Origin: VAZQ01 sp963827585
GTDB lineage: Bacteria; Pseudomonadota; Alphaproteobacteria; Rhizobiales; Xanthobacteraceae
DNA: 64,000 nucleotides
Assembly: GCA_963827585.1 (NCBI GenBank)
Contig: CAWHCK010000014.1
Span: forward strand, 62,001 to 126,000
Direction: 5' to 3'
Below are positions 61,603-64,000 of the stretch, piece by piece. Within the stretch, counting starts at the first letter, position 1; every line of letters begins with the position of its first letter. The translations under genes and the position numbers were made by a program. The notes under the pieces are model-generated. The model worked only from the letters and a program-made list of their open reading frames with translations. It searched no databases and was not told where the DNA came from.

Positions 61603-62146
61603 CCTGTCCCGTGGCCGGCGCCTTGCTCGCGCGCGCAATGGCGTCGAGCACGAGCTTCTCGGCGCCCTTCACGTCGAGCCACTTGACGATCGTGACCCAT
61701 TTGCCCTTTTCCAGATCCTTGTAGTGCTGAAAGAAATGCGCGATCTGCTCGCACATGATCGGCGGCAGATCGCGGTAGCTGCGGATGTTCGAATAGAACG
61801 GGGCGAGCGCGTCGACCGGCACCGCGATGATTTTTTCATCGCCCCCGGCTTCGTCCTCCATCACCAGCGCGCCGACCGGACGGCAGCGCACGATCGCTCC
61901 CGGCACGACCTGGACCTGGGTGACGACCAGCACGTCGCAGGGATCGCCGTCGGCCGACAAGGTCTGCGGGATGAAGCCGTAATTTCCCGGATAGAACATG
62001 GCCGTATGCAAAAAGCGGTCGACCATGAGCGCGCCCGACGCCTTGTCGAACTCGTATTTCACCGGCGCGCCGCCGAGCGGGATCTCGATGACCGCGTGGA
62101 GGTCCTTGGGCGGATTGGGACCGGCTGTGATCGCGGCAATGTCCAT
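61532..62146 (-). CDS. ppa: Inorganic pyrophosphatase (family I), with C-terminal extension
   Basis: Cytoplasmic magnesium-dependent pyrophosphatase. VIEIPLGGAPVKYEFDKASG, HTAMFYPGNYGFIPQT and the metal motif DGDPCDVLVV with the following Asp residues are conserved, as is the C-terminal FFQHYKDLEKGKWVTIVKWLD. Family members are about 175 residues. This one has 204, the extra part (KRNAAPAAAPPTARRPKARPKG) being Ala/Pro/Arg-rich and antisense to the end of crcB, so it may come from loss of an earlier stop or an indel. The start ATG at 62146 fits homologues. Confidence 0.88.
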   Translation of the reverse strand: MDIAAITAGPNPPKDLHAVIEIPLGGAPVKYEFDKASGALMVDRFLHTAMFYPGNYGFIPQTLSADGDPCDVLVVTQVQVVPGAIVRCRPVGALVMEDEAGGDEKIIAVPVDALAPFYSNIRSYRDLPPIMCEQIAHFFQHYKDLEKGKWVTIVKWLDVKGAEKLVLDAIARASKAPATGQVKRNAAPAAAPPTARRPKARPKG

Positions 62147-62170
62147 TGGAACGACCCTGGTCTTGTCGTC

Positions 62171-62253
62171 ATTGCCGGGCCTGACCCGGCAATCCATCCT
62201 CTTCGCGAAAACATCTTGTGAAGAGGGATGGACCCCCGCGTCAAGCGCGGGGG
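62171..62253. repeat. Triple-hairpin palindromic repeat upstream of ppa
   Basis: Three hairpins in a row: ATTGCCGGG/CCCGGCAAT (62171-62193), CCATCCTCTT with AAGAGGGATGG (62194-62231), and CCCCCGCG/CGCGGGGG (62233-62253), framed by GTCGTCAT and GTGACAC. Part of the same GTCAT...ATGAC palindrome group as 37115, 57679 and 58779. Confidence 0.65.
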
Positions 62254-62271
62254 TGACACGCGTGGGTATGG

Positions 62272-63268
62272 CTAGCCCATGGGGACGAGGCCGAGCTTGT
62301 CCATCAGGCGCAGGTCGCGGTCGCGCTCGGGGTTGGGCGTGGTGAGGAGCTTGGGCCCGTAGAAGATCGAGTTGGCGCCGGCGAGGAAGCACAGCGCCTG
62401 CGTCTCCTCGCTCATGTCCTCGCGCCCGGCTGACAGGCGCACCACCGACTTGGGCATGGTGATGCGCGCCACCGCAATGGTGCGCACGAAATCGATCGGA
62501 TCGAGCGTTTCGCCCGCCGCCAGCGGCGTGCCTTCGACCTTGACCAGCATGTTGATCGGCACGCTCTCGGGATGCGCCGGCAGGTTCGCGAGCGTGACGA
62601 TCATGCCGACGCGATCCTCGGCCTCCTCGCCCATGCCGACGATGCCGCCGCAGCAGACATGGATGCCGGCATCACGCACGTGGCCGAGCGTGTCGAGGCG
62701 GTCCTGGTAGGTGCGGGTGGTGATGATCGCGCCGTAATAATCCGGCGAGGTGTCGAGGTTGTGGTTGTAGTAGTCGAGGCCGGCGGCCTTGAGCTGCGCG
62801 CGCCTGTCCCGCCGTGAGCATGCCCAGCGTAGCGCAGGTCTCGAGCCCGATCGCTTTGACGCCCGTGACCATCTCGCACACCTTGTCGAGATCGCGCTCC
62901 TTGGGCTCGCGCCACGCCGCCCCCATGCAGAACCGGCTGGCGCCCGCGCGTTTCGCTGACCGCGCTTCGGCCAACACGGCATCGACGTGCATCAGCTTCT
63001 CGGCCTTGACGCCGGTGTCGTAGTGCACGCTCTGGGGACAATAGGCGCAGTCCTCCGGGCAGCCGCCAGTCTTGATCGAGAGCAGGGTGGAAATCTGCAC
63101 CTCGGTCGGATCGAAGTTGAGGCGGTGAATGCTTTGTGCGCGAAAGATCAGCTCGGGAAAGGCAAGCGCGAACAGCGCGCGCACCTCCGCCCGCGTCCAG
63201 TCGTGGCGGACGATGCCGAGGCCGATATCGCGCCGGTGGTCTGCGGTTGGAGCGGTGCGATCATCCAT
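62272..63268 (-). pseudogene. bioB: Biotin synthase, frameshifted
   Basis: Radical-SAM enzyme inserting sulphur into dethiobiotin. SAM cluster motif CPEDCAYCPQS after LLSIKTGG; FCMGAAWREPKERD, GLETCATLGML and YYNHNLDTSPDYYG are hallmark stretches. The first half reads to MLTAGQAR. One extra base in the GCGCGCG run near 62797 shifts it, and QLKAAGLDYYNHNLDT continues in the next frame to 62272, including the [2Fe-2S] ligands (VCCGGIVGMGE; SAGREDM Arg/Ser region). Repaired length is about 331 residues, normal. No other bio genes lie nearby. Likely an assembly indel. Confidence 0.92.
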
Positions 63269-63437
63269 GGCCGCACCATGGCGACGGACCGGTGCAAAAG
63301 CAAGCGGCGGAAAGACGGCGCACCCAAAGATTCGATGAGCCGCCAGTCACGTCTCTTCCAAGGGAGGACCCGACATTGCCCCGGAGCTTCCTGCCACTAT
63401 TTAACGGTTACGAAATGGCACGCGCGCAGTCAGCAAC

Positions 63438-64000
63438 ATGCACAGCCAATTGAATCTGTTCGATGCTCCGGCCTCGCTGCCCGACGGATTTCGGTACCGG
63501 CCGAACGTGTTCTCCGCGGACGAAGAAAGCGCATTGGTCGCGTCGATCCAGCATCTTCCCTTCAAGGAATTCGAGTTCCACGGCTTTCTCGGCAAGCGCC
63601 GTATCGTCGCCTTCGGCTGGAAGTACGATTTCAGCCGACGCGAGTTGCGCCGGAGCGACGACATCCCTGGCTTTCTCGAGCCCGTGCGCAAAAAGGCTGC
63701 GCGCTTCGCCGGGATGTCTGCGTCCGCATTTCAACAGGTGCTCGTGACCGAATACCGCGCGGGCGCTTCTATCGGCTGGCACAAGGACAAGTCCGTGTTC
63801 GGCGAGGTAATCGGTGTTTCGTTGCTGGCGCCCTGCCTATTCCGTTTCCGCAAGAAGAGCGGGACCGCCTGGCAGCGAGCCTCGCTGATCGTCGAACCGG
63901 GCTCCGCATATCTCTTGCAAGGCCCGTCGCGAACCGATTGGGAGCACAGCATCCCAGGCGTTGAGAGCCTGCGCTACTCCATCACCTTCCGTAATTTCAA
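63438..64000 (+). CDS. AlkB-like 2-oxoglutarate/Fe(II) dioxygenase, cut by the window edge
   Basis: DNA/RNA-demethylase-type dioxygenase, 187 codons visible with no stop before base 64000. The start MHSQLNLFDAPASLPDGFRY at 63438 is typical of the group. Iron ligands are in GWHKDKSVFGEVIGVSLL (HxD) and WEHSIPG (distal His), and the 2-oxoglutarate Arg pair in RYSITFRNF at the end. VTEYRAGASIGWHKD places it in the ALKBH2/AlkB-repair-like bacterial branch. It probably lacks only a few residues and the stop. The gene stands alone on the plus strand, divergent from bioB. Confidence 0.88.
   Translation, partial: MHSQLNLFDAPASLPDGFRYRPNVFSADEESALVASIQHLPFKEFEFHGFLGKRRIVAFGWKYDFSRRELRRSDDIPGFLEPVRKKAARFAGMSASAFQQVLVTEYRAGASIGWHKDKSVFGEVIGVSLLAPCLFRFRKKSGTAWQRASLIVEPGSAYLLQGPSRTDWEHSIPGVESLRYSITFRNF

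Overview
High-GC (about two-thirds G+C) chromosomal DNA from an alphaproteobacterium, most likely Hyphomicrobiales (Bradyrhizobium, Rhodopseudomonas or Pseudolabrys-like). This placement is inferred from gene content: a Bug/TctC binding protein, Liv-type transporters with CoA ligases, single-chain indolepyruvate oxidoreductase, DUF2277, a WD40 gene beside cobW, an odc/hss operon behind a speF-like leader, and several families of intergenic palindromes typical of that order. No rRNA, tRNA, CRISPR array or phage was seen.

Layout. 0.2-10 kb: small catabolic and stress genes (amidohydrolase, three VOC proteins, DUF1428, dienelactone hydrolase, DoxX, TctC, MarR, HxlR-SCP2 regulator, acyl-CoA dehydrogenase, DedA). 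10.3-11.8 kb: an IS110-family element followed by a palindromic repeat. 11.9-24.2 kb (minus strand): a run that looks like uptake and CoA activation of aryl or other carboxylic acids, namely indolepyruvate oxidoreductase, an acyl-CoA synthetase, livG-livH-livM-livK-livF and a PaaK-like ligase. 24.4-30.5 kb: adenylate cyclase, DHA2 exporter, transglutaminase, acyl-CoA dehydrogenase with an SDR. 30.6-35.4 kb: cobalt-type nitrile hydratase (alpha, beta, accessory) facing a flavin monooxygenase and a DUF1007/NicO nickel-cobalt transporter pair. 35.5-46.9 kb: gamma-glutamyltransferase, M3 peptidase, bicupin oxalate decarboxylase, GlcG-like protein, Lhr helicase, DapA-family aldolase. 47-51 kb: small membrane protein, then the polyamine operon (leader, ornithine decarboxylase, GNAT, homospermidine synthase) closed by a strong terminator. 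51.3-55.8 kb: DUF2147, WD40, CobW, phosphodiesterase. 55.8-58.7 kb: zinc ABC operon headed by a 56-residue His-rich membrane peptide behind a Zur-like palindrome. 59-64 kb: alpha/beta hydrolase, DUF2277, PfkB kinase, CrcB, pyrophosphatase, biotin synthase and an AlkB homologue running off the right edge.

Thirteen otherwise well-conserved genes are each broken by what looks like a single-base insertion or deletion, with intact family sequence continuing in the next frame. This density (about one per 5 kb) points to residual assembly indels rather than biological decay. I annotate these loci across the shift, mark them as frameshifted, and give the position. Types say 'pseudogene' because the sequence as given cannot encode the whole product; most are probably intact in the organism.
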